Below, in pieces: positions 8,648 through 16,022 of a stretch of DNA of 24,715 nt (positions within the stretch are counted from its first letter, which is position 1; every line of letters starts with the position of its first letter). A program made the position numbers and the translations under genes. The stretch is from Cymbomonas tetramitiformis (lineage: Eukaryota; Chlorophyta; Pyramimonadophyceae; Pyramimonadales; Pyramimonadaceae), in the NCBI GenBank assembly GCA_001247695.2, contig LGRX02034347.1:1-24715 (forward strand), written 5' to 3'. The notes under the pieces were generated by a model. The model did no database searches. It saw nothing but the letters and a program-made list of their open reading frames with translations, and was not told where the DNA came from.

Positions 8648-9716
8648 GCATGGCATTCTATGGGCACGACATTCTGTGGGCATGACGTTCTGTGGGCATG
8701 ATATTCTGTGGGCATGATATTCTCTGGGCATGACATTCTCTTGGCATGATATTCTATGGGCATTACATTCTATGGGCATGACATTCTCTGGGCACGACTT
8801 GTTCTCTGGGCATGATATTCTGTGGGCATGACATTCTCTGGGTACGACATTCTCTGGGCATGACATTCTATGGGCACTTGACATTCTCTGGGCATGTCGT
8901 TCTATGGGCTTCACGCCGCACTCTATGGGCACGACATTCTATGGGCATGATATTCTCTGGGCACGACATTCTATGGGCACGACACTCTATGGGCATGACA
9001 TTCTTTGGGCATGACATTCTCTGGGCATGATATTCTCTTGGCATGGCCGTTCTGTAGGCCGCCATTCTATGAGCATGATATCTATGGACATGACATTCTC
9101 TGGGCATGATATTCTCTTGGCATGGCGTTCTATGGGCACGCCATTCTATGGGCATGGCGTTCTCTGGGCATGATATTCTATGGGCATGACATTCTTTGGG
9201 CATGACATTCTATGGGCACGACATTCTCTGGGCATGGCGTTCTATGGGCGTGATATTTTCTGGGCATGACATTCTATGGGCATGGTCTCTGGGCATGACG
9301 TTCTATGGGCATGACATTCTCTGGGCATGATATTCTATGGGCATGACATTCTCTAGGCATGACATTCTATGGGCATGACATTCTCACGGGCACGCCATTC
9401 TATGGGCATGGCGTTCTCTGGGCATGGCGTACTATGGGCATGACATTCTCCTGGGCATGACATTCTATGGGCATAACCTATTCTCTGGGCCGCGACATTC
9501 TCTGGACACCAGGCGTTTTCTGGGCATGGCGTTCTCTGGGCATGACATTCTATGGGCATGACGTTCTATGGGCATGACATTCTCTGGGCATGACGTTCTA
9601 TGGACATGACATTTTCTGGACATGACATTTTCTGGGCATGACGTTCTCTGGGCATGACATTCTCTGGGCATGACATTCTATGGACATGACATTCTCTGGG
9701 CATGACGTTCTCTATG
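8648..9716. repeat. 16-bp minisatellite, about 1.07 kb
   Basis: Dozens of imperfect copies of a 16-bp unit such as GGGCATGACATTCTAT or GGGCATGACATTCTCT. The frames through it (repeats of E-N-V-M-P on one strand, G-H-D-I-L on the other) are artefacts. It occupies most of the predicted intron between the channel exons 9898-10064 and 8375-8457. There are no unique spacers between units. Confidence 0.97.
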
Positions 9717-9897
9717 ACGATGACGAGGCAGCATGAGACCATGCAGTGTGAGGGCAAGGGGAGAGAGGGACGGTGAGCTGGGAAGGGCGGGTGCAGATGG
9801 GGAAGGAGGGCAGAGAGGACGGGGGAAGAATGGAGGCACATAGGAATGTGCAGATCGGGAGGGAGGGCAGGGAAGACGGGGGCAGATGGGAGCACAC

Positions 9898-10064
9898 CCT
9901 GGCAGAGACAGCGCCGGTAAGGATGGAGTACGAGAGCAGGCCTCCGATGGTTAGGGTCCAAGCCAGGCCGCGGCCATAGCGAGTGTTCTCCTTCGTGTGC
10001 GTTGAAGCCGCCGCCACGCAGCTCCACGATGCCCAGATGCAGTTCCCGAGTGTCGTTGGCCTCC
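9898..10064 (-). CDS. Channel exon: pore region
   Basis: A 167-nt exon. After two bases that complete a Gly codon it encodes 55 residues, including C-I-W-A-S-W-S-C-V-A-A-A-S-T-H and W-T-L-T-I-G-G-L-L-S-Y-S-I-L-T-G-A-V-S-A. The W-x-S-W-(T/S) pore helix, the S-x-H filter-like turn and the following transmembrane helix fit A-F-W-H-S-W-T-F-V-A-D-S-G-N-H ... of CASTOR/POLLUX. The acceptor is TTTGCAG|GG and the donor CCAGG|GTGTGC. Confidence 0.75.
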
Positions 10065-10405
10065 CTGCAAAGCCCCCCACACCCCTGTCACGAGAGTGTC
10101 GTTGGCCTCCCAGCAAAGCCCCCACACCCTGTCACGAGTGTCGTTGGCCTCCCAGCAAAGCCCCCCACACCCCTGTCTGAGTGTCGTTGGCCTCCCAGCA
10201 AAAGCCCCCCACACCCCTGTCACGAGAGTGTCGTTGGCCTCCAGCAAAGCCCCCACACCCCTGTCACGAGAGTGTCGTTTGGCCTCCCTGCAAAGCCCAC
10301 CCCCTCACCCAGTGTCGTTGGCCTCCCTGCCAAAGCCCCCACACCCCTGTCACGAGAGTGTCGTTGGCCTCCCTGCAAAGCCCCCCACACCCCTGTCACG
10401 AGAGA
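10047..10405. repeat. ~43-bp minisatellite copying a splice acceptor (8 copies)
   Basis: Eight copies of GAGTGTCGTTGGCCTCCCTG plus CAAAGCCCCCCACACCCCTGTCAC (written as two pieces), starting near 10049, 10094, 10136, 10179, 10226, 10269, 10310 and 10357. Copy 1 is the acceptor and first bases of the pore exon. Copies 2-5 have lost the AG (minus strand GCTGGG or a deletion), while copies 6-8 keep CAG. The array makes up almost the whole predicted intron 10065-10449. Confidence 0.95.
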
Positions 10406-10449
10406 AGTGCACGGACACATACGGAGGGGGTGCGTGGGTGCAGTGGTAC

Positions 10450-10583
10450 CAAGGGCAGTGCGCTTGTAGCCGAAGACGGAGAGCAGCCACCAGCAAACTC
10501 CTCCGAGCACCACCCAAGAGGCCGTCACTCCCACCAGCAGCCAGATGGCAAGAGAGGGGTGCCGCTCCATCGCTACATCCATG
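10450..10583 (-). CDS. Channel exon: transmembrane helix before the pore
   Basis: A 134-nt exon with acceptor TTGCAG|C and donor CTTG|GTACCA. It encodes M-E-R-H-P-S-L-A, then a hydrophobic helix (W-L-L-V-G-V-T-A-S-W-V-V-L-G-G-V-C-W-W-L-L). It fits the S-R-Y-P-Y-x-K-L-L-A-L-L ... G-G-L-A-L-Y helix that precedes the pore in this family. The single terminal G plus the two leading bases of the pore exon make one codon. A start codon could be the ATG at 10582 or 10597, or further exons may lie upstream. Confidence 0.66.
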
Positions 10584-10605
10584 CTGCAAATAAGCATGCC
10601 AAATT

Positions 10606-13060
10606 AACTCAGCCATATCACGTAAGCTCAGAGAGGAATACCTCTACAACGCCTGGAGGAGAGGAGCATTTCTGAGTGCGTGAAGGCTGTTGTTGACCGT
10701 GAAATGTCAAGCACCACAAGGAACACCTCTGGAGAGCAGTTATCTTTGGGTCAGGGCATGGTTCCGAGTTGAAGATCAGGTTTTCACGTGAGGCCATGTG
10801 GCCTTTCACCAAAGGTCTGACGGCCACTAATTTGGTTCCTTGAAGTCTTTGCTTCGTGCGTTGGCTGTGCAGACAAGAGCAAACTGTTTATGTGCGTATG
10901 CGAATTCGACCGAGCCACCAACATTTTTGCTTCGATGCCCGAGGCTGTGAGACAAGACAAGCATTTTACGCAGGAAGAGCACCATGACTGGTGGTTTGGC
11001 AGATAGACGTAGCTAGATTAATACATTCATGGTACTCATGGTACTCACGAAGTGAAGTTCGGGTCCTACCGATATAGCGCCCAGTCCGCTGCATTTTTCA
11101 AGCATTCGCGGGGATGTGTGAAGCTGTAGGAGATGCACGTGCTAAGAGATGCCACTGGTGCATCTCTCCGCTGTAAAATCCAGAGGGAAAACTCGTTAAG
11201 AACTAAACAGAATCAGGGTAAAAAGAATGGGAACTCCACGGAAGCGCACATCCACAGGTGGCAGGCAGAGGGCATGCCTGAGACTTGCTGGACGCATTGC
11301 TGTGACAAACTGACCGGAGCTTGCAGAAAGGATCCCGACGGTGCATGAGAGACAAGACCTTAGTTTAGAAAAGAGCAGACCTGACTTTCTGTTGAAGAAA
11401 GGGCGCGCAGTATGTACGAAGTATTCCTACATTGCCAGCCCTCTCCTACTCCTTGTGAGACAGGCCTATCGACAAACTTGGCAGAAACTTACCAGTTGGA
11501 GGTCAGCAGTTGCGTCGTTGCGTACAGAGATAGCAGATGTAACTTGAGGGTCCGGCGGGACCTGGTGGCGAGCATTCGCAACTTGAGCTCCTGATTGGAA
11601 GGCACGGGGAACTTTAGTGAGATTTTCAAAGCACTTTGATTTTAGCTTCGATAACGCTATTGACGCAACAGTAAGGGTTGGCAACGTTTCAGCACAGTTT
11701 GGAAATCGAATGCACACGTGATGGAATGCTACGGTCGTCGCCGAGCTGCTAAGACACCGTAAGTGGCTTGCTGCCACGAGGAACGGTAGCGCAGACCTAT
11801 CAATCACCATCCAAAACAGTGGCAGAAGGCGCACCGGAGAACGAAGCCACGACGGCGATTATCGCCGAACAGACACTTACGCGAAGGCCAAGAAAGAGTT
11901 TATCTGTTAGATATTCCCTTGTCGAAAAGTCGGCGCGTGCCCCGCCGTCAGACGTAGACATAGCATTTTCTTGCTCTGGGGAGGCAAAAGACTGAAACGA
12001 CTTGCGTCGCTGTATCAGCCCTTCATAGCTGCCCTCAAGAGTCGTTTGCGAGGACTCGCAATCCTTGGAACGGCAAAACTTTTGGTTGCTGAGGCTAGGT
12101 TGAAGTGAACTTCGATTCCGAGGCGACAACCTGGCACGAACAAATATCACCACTAAATTTCCACAGTGCCCTTCAACAGGTCAGAGCGGCGCGTTCGAAG
12201 AGAGAACTGTAAGACAGCGACGATGTTCCACTGAAGGCCGTCTACGCGTACCCGGGTTTTCGTCGCGGAGGGCCCTCATCCAGGTTTTCGTTCGTTGAGT
12301 CCAGGGCGAAACAAACTCGGGACGAGAAAGTGCGCGCGGCTTTCTTGCGCGTACGTCTGTAAGAGACACGGCGAGTTGGGAACTTCACGGAAAGGGGGAC
12401 AATCTTTTTGGAACGAAGTGGTGCGAACTCCGAATGAAGAGTACAAAGTCGCGACAGCATAGCGCAGGCGTGAGGTGTATGTATATATATCTATCTATCT
12501 ATCTATCTATCTATATACTAGTATATGAATATGCTGTTATGCAAGAGAACCACAATTGCACCAGGAAGGCCACCGGGCAAGATGGATGTGCCTCCAAGGG
12601 AAAATTAAACGCTATTATGGTTAGAATTCATTATCTAAATTTTCCTCTGACTGGCGTTAGGGAACAGGAGGCACAGAACGGTTCCCTATTCGGCTGAACT
12701 TTCAAGAGAACGTTTGATCATCGTGGAAAAGGATACCGATTGACCGTGGGTTTTACGGCTGGGACAAACGAAAGGTTCCCGATCAAACGAATTTTGCAGA
12801 ACATGCCACTTTCTCGGCTGGAGAGCGTCAGCGGCATACCGCAGCTCTTGATCCCTGAAGTCAAAAAGCACGGAACCAGCGCAGCGATCAAAATTCTGAA
12901 CTGATGGCAGATGGGAAGAGATGCAAGATTTCAGCACAAGCACTACAGTAGAGAAAGGAAAAAAACGTATGTGGATATCGATATGCTCCGGAGCGGGTCT
13001 ACAGTACTCTATAGTTTGGCTATCATTGGCTATCATTGACTAACTTTGGCTATCTGATTT
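10606..13060. other. Host-side stretch without a recognised gene
   Basis: Composition is intermediate between the GC-rich left part and the AT-rich element. There are no convincing long frames. A minus-strand frame at about 11,800-12,153 has one hydrophobic stretch and might hold an upstream exon of the channel gene, but nothing ties it to the family. The only clear structure is the ATCT microsatellite listed separately. Confidence 0.5.
12488..12515. repeat. (ATCT)n microsatellite
   Basis: Six or seven tandem ATCT units between short TA runs. Confidence 0.95.
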
Positions 13061-13066
13061 GAAATT

Positions 13067-13082
13067 ATGACAGCCCTGTCAT
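13067..13082. other. Short perfect hairpin at the composition break
   Basis: ATGACAG, two bases, then CTGTCAT: 7-bp arms. It sits where the sequence turns from host-like to AT-rich, just before G-rich runs (13084-13111). It may lie near the left end of the inserted element, but no target-site duplication can be confirmed because the right end is outside the window. Confidence 0.4.
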
Positions 13083-13145
13083 CGGGGGGTCTTTGGGGGT
13101 GTCTAGGGGTCACAAAAATTAAATTTTGCCGATTTCATCGCCGGT

Positions 13146-13168
13146 GGGGGTCCCCCTCGTGGACCCCC
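13146..13168. other. GC-rich hairpin
   Basis: GGGGGTCC, a 7-nt loop, then GGACCCCC: an 8-bp perfect stem. A diverged counterpart at about 13515-13542 keeps the pairing of G-runs with C-runs. The conserved pairing in both units suggests a structural role. Confidence 0.7.
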
Positions 13169-13181
13169 CCAAATTTCAGTA

Positions 13182-13219
13182 GGTTTAGGGTTTAGGTTCT
13201 GGGTTTAGGGTTTGGGTTC
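13182..13219. repeat. Short telomere-like (TTTAGGG) tract
   Basis: Two perfect GGTTTAGGG-type repeats and two or three degenerate ones, of the plant/algal TTTAGGG type. They are present in left-end unit 1 and absent from unit 2. Confidence 0.75.
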
Positions 13220-13283
13220 GAGAAATTACGTGAGAATTACGTCAGAAATCGTAATTTAGTTCAAATGCGTATTTAATAAAATA

Positions 13284-13412
13284 GGGTACCGGGTAGTAGG
13301 GTAATGGGCATTTCTAAAAAAAAATTAAAATGCTATAAGTTTTTTTACAAAAATATTTTTCTTTCTTTGAAATACTTTTCTAAACAACCCATTACCCTAC
13401 TACCCCTTACTT
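13284..13412. repeat. Palindrome-ended cassette, copy 1
   Basis: The ends GGGTAGTAGGGTAATGGG (13291-13308) and CCCATTACCCTACTACCC (13388-13405) are perfect 18-nt inverted repeats. They flank an AT-rich core containing ACAAAAATATTTTTCTTTC and TTTGAAATACTTTT. Confidence 0.93.
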
Positions 13413-13620
13413 TTTATATAAATAAATATATATATAAAGATAAGTAATTTTATGTTAATCTCTCATATTCCCTCATATTCCCTCATATCAAAATTTGCCG
13501 ATTTAATCGACGAGGGGGAGTCCCCTACGTTGACCCCCCAAAATTTCAGCAGGTTAAATCGCGGAAATAGCATCGTCTCGGTCATCTCGGTAAAAATGCG
13601 TATTTAATAAACGAACGATA

Positions 13621-13750
13621 GGGTACCGGGTAGTAGGGTAACGGGCATTTTTAAAAACATTTTCTATTTCATAAAATTTATTCTACAAAAATACTTTTCT
13701 TTCTTTGAAATACTTTTTAAAACAACCCATTACCCTACTACTCATTACCT
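13621..13750. repeat. Palindrome-ended cassette, copy 2
   Basis: Same layout as copy 1, with arms at 13630-13645 and 13726-13741. They pair over 16 positions with one mismatch (C for T). It lies about 110 bp upstream of the start codon at 13860. Confidence 0.93.
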
Positions 13751-13819
13751 TTTATTTAAATAAATAAATGTTAATTTATGTTATTCTCTCACATTCTCTC
13801 ACATTCTCTCATATCCTTT

Positions 13820-13832
13820 TTTTAACTTTAAG
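13820..13832 (+). promoter_or_regulatory. Early-type upstream motif TTTTAACTTTAAG
   Basis: The 13-mer lies 28 bp before the ATG at 13860. The identical 13-mer precedes the dioxygenase gene, and a close match precedes the polymerase-helicase gene on the opposite strand. Confidence 0.55.
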
Positions 13833-13859
13833 AAAAGCTCTAAATAGAATAAATTGGAT

Positions 13860-14483
13860 ATGCCTACTCAAATAAATCTTTTCTTTTCACTTCCTTTTGA
13901 TATTCAAAGAAAAATATTTGAATGGAAGACAATATATGAATCAATCGATTTAAACAAATATTATTTCGAACTTATTAAGGAATATGAAATACTTAATCCT
14001 AGCAAATTGTTGATGTGGGACATAAGTCAATTTCTATTTTACAACATTTTTGAGCTATTTTTTGACGATTTACTCCGAGATAATTATGATAGAGGGTTTG
14101 AGCTTATTGAACAAATTTTAGAAGATAATATCTTGGAATTTTTTTGGGATGTATATGAAGTGGATAGAGAGGATGGAGAAATTGAATTTGAAATACTTGA
14201 CGATGTATTATACAAAATCTCCGCAAAAGAGTATTTTATTATGCGAGCAAATATTTTACAACTCTATGATGAACGTGACGATGAAGAGGATGCGCGCTTT
14301 GCTAACAACTTTCAAGATTGTCCGAAAGACATATTTAAGCATTATATGTGTATGGAAATACTTGACAACTTACTTCCATTTATTTTCAACGGAGACATAT
14401 ATATGAACAAATATGAACAATATAAATCGTCCGTTAAATGCTTAAAAAGAATGACCAATTTTGCAAAACTAAATCAGCTTTAA
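13860..14483 (+). CDS. Acidic F-box-like protein of unknown function
   Basis: 207 residues from the ATG at 13860; an earlier in-frame TTG is not a likely eukaryotic start. The N-terminus has L-P-F-D-I-Q-R-K-I-F-E-W, which resembles the core of an F-box (L-P-x-x-I-x-x-x-I-F). The rest is helical-looking, rich in Asp, Glu, Tyr and Phe, with acidic runs near residues 90-120 and 140-150. If it is an F-box protein it would link targets to host SCF ubiquitin ligase, but that rests only on the short motif. It is the first gene inside the element and is preceded by the early-type motif. Confidence 0.75.
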   Translation: MPTQINLFFSLPFDIQRKIFEWKTIYESIDLNKYYFELIKEYEILNPSKLLMWDISQFLFYNIFELFFDDLLRDNYDRGFELIEQILEDNILEFFWDVYEVDREDGEIEFEILDDVLYKISAKEYFIMRANILQLYDERDDEEDARFANNFQDCPKDIFKHYMCMEILDNLLPFIFNGDIYMNKYEQYKSSVKCLKRMTNFAKLNQL

Positions 14484-14494
14484 GACATTTGAAA

Positions 14495-14668
14495 TTACAC
14501 ATTTGTTGCCAATTCCGATTCACTAATTAATTCTCTTTGGCATTTCCAACACGGGGTTTCGATATATTTGCAACGACTCATTCGTATGCCACCGAAGATT
14601 GCCGCTATTATCATTACTAACACATTTCCGAACGCTTGTAAATCGCAAGAATTATTGAAAATATCCAT
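14495..14668 (-). CDS. Small single-pass membrane protein with CxxC
   Basis: A 57-residue frame starting at the ATG complementary to 14666-14668 and ending in TAA. It has a short polar N-terminus, one hydrophobic segment (F-G-N-V-L-V-M-I-I-A-A-I-F-G-G-I, residues 13-28), a basic turn (R-M-S-R), then C-K-Y-I-E-T-P-C-W-K-C-Q. The membrane segment followed by cysteines is unlikely in random AT-rich sequence. It converges with the F-box-like gene (stop codons 11 bp apart). No family is recognised; small membrane proteins of this size are common in PLVs and virophages. Confidence 0.62.
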   Translation of the reverse strand: MDIFNNSCDLQAFGNVLVMIIAAIFGGIRMSRCKYIETPCWKCQRELISESELATNV

Positions 14669-14798
14669 ATATCTTATAAGCTAGATATGTTTTGAACGCT
14701 TCCTATACAAGGGTTTATAATACAATGCATTTTTCTTCAAGCTTTTAGCCCTCTTTTGCTTACCCTTACACGAGCACTTCATTTAATAGTATATTATC

Positions 14799-15074
14799 TT
14801 ATAATAGATTATTTTTTCCTCGTATTCTATTTGAAATTTGTTTTTGTTTTCTCAAATAACTTCGTGACTCGAGGGAATATATTGTCTTCGCAATCGCTCG
14901 TGATTGTCCATCCGGCAACAAATCATATTGTGGTCGTATAGGTGCTTTTGTCTTGTTTATGCTAGGCAATTTTAGTTTAGATGGAGACCTATTGACAATT
15001 TTAGTAGTTTTCCCTTTTTGATATTCATTTGCGCACGAGCGAAGTTTCGCTATCCATTCCTTTCTGGTGCCCAT
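14799..15074 (-). CDS. Small basic protein, unknown
   Basis: 91 residues, rich in Lys, Arg and Ser (for example S-P-S-K-L-K-L-P and a C-terminal R-K-Q-K-Q-I-S-N-R-I-R-G-K). The charge suggests nucleic-acid binding, but no motif is recognised. Its start faces the plus-strand gene at 15096/15123, with an AT-rich stretch between them that would serve both. It is in the same direction as the 57-residue gene that follows. Confidence 0.5.
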   Translation of the reverse strand: MGTRKEWIAKLRSCANEYQKGKTTKIVNRSPSKLKLPSINKTKAPIRPQYDLLPDGQSRAIAKTIYSLESRSYLRKQKQISNRIRGKNNLL

Positions 15075-15122
15075 TTTAATGTTATATAATATGTTATGCT
15101 ATATATTAATAATACAAATCAT

Positions 15123-15629
15123 ATGCTACGTTCAACTTTAAGTAAACGTAAAAACGCGACTTTATGTAGGCAAATGGAAGCAAATGCTCTTGGAATAACA
15201 CCTATAAGTCATGAAAAATTACTAAAACAAACACAAAAATTTGCACAAAAATCTGGCGGATATGCACCTTCGGTACCGAATTTCGATGACGGAATACTAA
15301 TCAACGGCAAACCGATTATAGATTACACCGAACCCAAGTTCAACCCGCTATTAGAAAACAATAAACATTTTGTGTTAAATAAGATTGACAATATGACGCC
15401 AATCGAGAGGCGAGCATTATTTGAAGAATTCAAAAGTAAAGCGGAAATCGAAAATTTAAAAGTCATTTCAAAAACAATAACTTCACCATCGGAAGGAATA
15501 AGTTGGCTCAATCGGCACAACTTGATGGACGAGTTTAAGTCATTTCTCCGAAATGAATCTGATGGTGCGACCTTTTATACACCCACCAAACTCGACAAGC
15601 ATTGTCAACCACAGCCATTCCGACGATGA
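15123..15629 (+). CDS. Unknown protein, first of the virion-type block
   Basis: 168 residues from the ATG at 15123. An in-frame ATG at 15096 would add nine residues, but it lies inside the TATATATTAATAATA tract that resembles the tracts abutting the other start codons, so I prefer 15123. The N-terminus is basic (R-S-T-L-S-K-R-K). It contains N-G-K-P-I-I-D-Y-T-E-P-K-F-N-P and a charged helical part at about 100-140. The stop (TGA, 15627-15629) overlaps the ATG of the next gene. Its position ahead of lipase and fibre genes suggests a virion or assembly role. Confidence 0.68.
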   Translation: MLRSTLSKRKNATLCRQMEANALGITPISHEKLLKQTQKFAQKSGGYAPSVPNFDDGILINGKPIIDYTEPKFNPLLENNKHFVLNKIDNMTPIERRALFEEFKSKAEIENLKVISKTITSPSEGISWLNRHNLMDEFKSFLRNESDGATFYTPTKLDKHCQPQPFRR

Positions 15630-15991
15630 GAGATAAACGGGGCAACTCATTAAACGATGAACAGCAAATGAATAAATTGTATTCATTTGCATCTCGTCAC
15701 ACGGACCATTTAACACAAGGTCACATTCGTCTACGACACCCAATTGTCTCGGCATACGCTCTCCCCGAAACTTCGACATTTGCGGACGATCCCCAATTTA
15801 CCGAGTTTCTAAAATCGGAAGCGATGTTAAATAGAGCGATGCCCGAGAGACGCTATCAAATGAAACCAATGAGTAGTGGCGCCGTTAACTATCCTTCGGT
15901 ATCCACATTTACTCCTCCAAGCGGTGGTTATCCATCATCGTCCACAGGTCCTTCCGGAAATTCGTCGGTGTATACTTTACAAACTCCCTAA
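15626..15991 (+). CDS. Unknown protein with Pro/Ser/Gly-rich tail
   Basis: 121 residues from the ATG at 15626, which overlaps the previous stop as ATGA. An upstream in-frame TTG at 15602 is not a likely start. The C-terminal third is low-complexity (P-P-S-G-G-Y-P-S-S-S-T-G-P-S-G-N-S-S). Because the two frames abut by -1, the pair could be one protein split by a frameshift, one gene expressed by recoding, or two genes coupled by reinitiation. No standard slippery heptamer is seen in the overlap. Confidence 0.6.
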   Translation: MRDKRGNSLNDEQQMNKLYSFASRHTDHLTQGHIRLRHPIVSAYALPETSTFADDPQFTEFLKSEAMLNRAMPERRYQMKPMSSGAVNYPSVSTFTPPSGGYPSSSTGPSGNSSVYTLQTP

Positions 15992-16007
15992 ATATATATA
16001 TATATAT

Positions 16008-16022
16008 TGAAAGTATATAATA
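16008..16022 (+). promoter_or_regulatory. Late-type AT tract abutting the lipase start
   Basis: AGTATATAATA directly precedes the ATG at 16023, after a (TA)n run. Similar tracts precede 17644 and 18323. Confidence 0.45.

Larger units (their letters stand above)
1305..10583 (-). other. Split host gene: CASTOR/POLLUX-type ion channel (span)
   Basis: Span of a multi-exon gene read right to left, listed exon by exon below. CASTOR/POLLUX (DMI1, SYM8) proteins are cation channels with a pore followed by tandem RCK domains; plant members act at the nuclear envelope. The evidence is a colinear series of short segments matching the family in order: helix, pore, RCK1 nucleotide-fold strands and helices, RCK1 C-terminal subdomain, RCK2. 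Predicted splice phases agree across exon pairs 10450/10064, 9898/8457, 8375/7861, 7741/7121, 6068/5462, 2788/2371 and 2284/2032. Unresolved parts are the N-terminus upstream of 10583, one small exon between 5352 and 4639, the junction near 4184/3057, the link between 1986 and 1353, and everything 3' of 1305. I cannot tell whether the gene is intact. The family call is from remembered family motifs, without a search. Confidence 0.72.
13119..13816. repeat. Left-end tandem duplication (two ~330-370 bp units)
   Basis: Unit 1 (about 13119-13488) and unit 2 (about 13490-13816) share, in order: a TTTGCCGATTT box, a GC-rich hairpin, AATTTCAG(C/T)AGGTT, ATGCGTATTTAATAAA, the palindrome-ended cassette, and a triple CTCATATTCC / CTCACATTCT run. 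Unit 1 is longer because it contains telomere-like sequence. Such subterminal duplication is consistent with the end of a PLV or virophage element, but a matching inverted copy at the right end cannot be seen here. Confidence 0.85.

Noticed and set aside
8648..9716. A possible CRISPR-like array or repeat protein gene
   Set aside because: The 16-bp units follow one another with no unique spacers, and the open frames only reflect the unit. It is a minisatellite.
14756..14941. A 61-codon plus-strand hydrophobic frame
   Set aside because: It lies mostly antisense to the 91-residue basic gene, and its Phe/Leu/Val/Ile content is what the complement of Lys/Asn-rich coding sequence gives.
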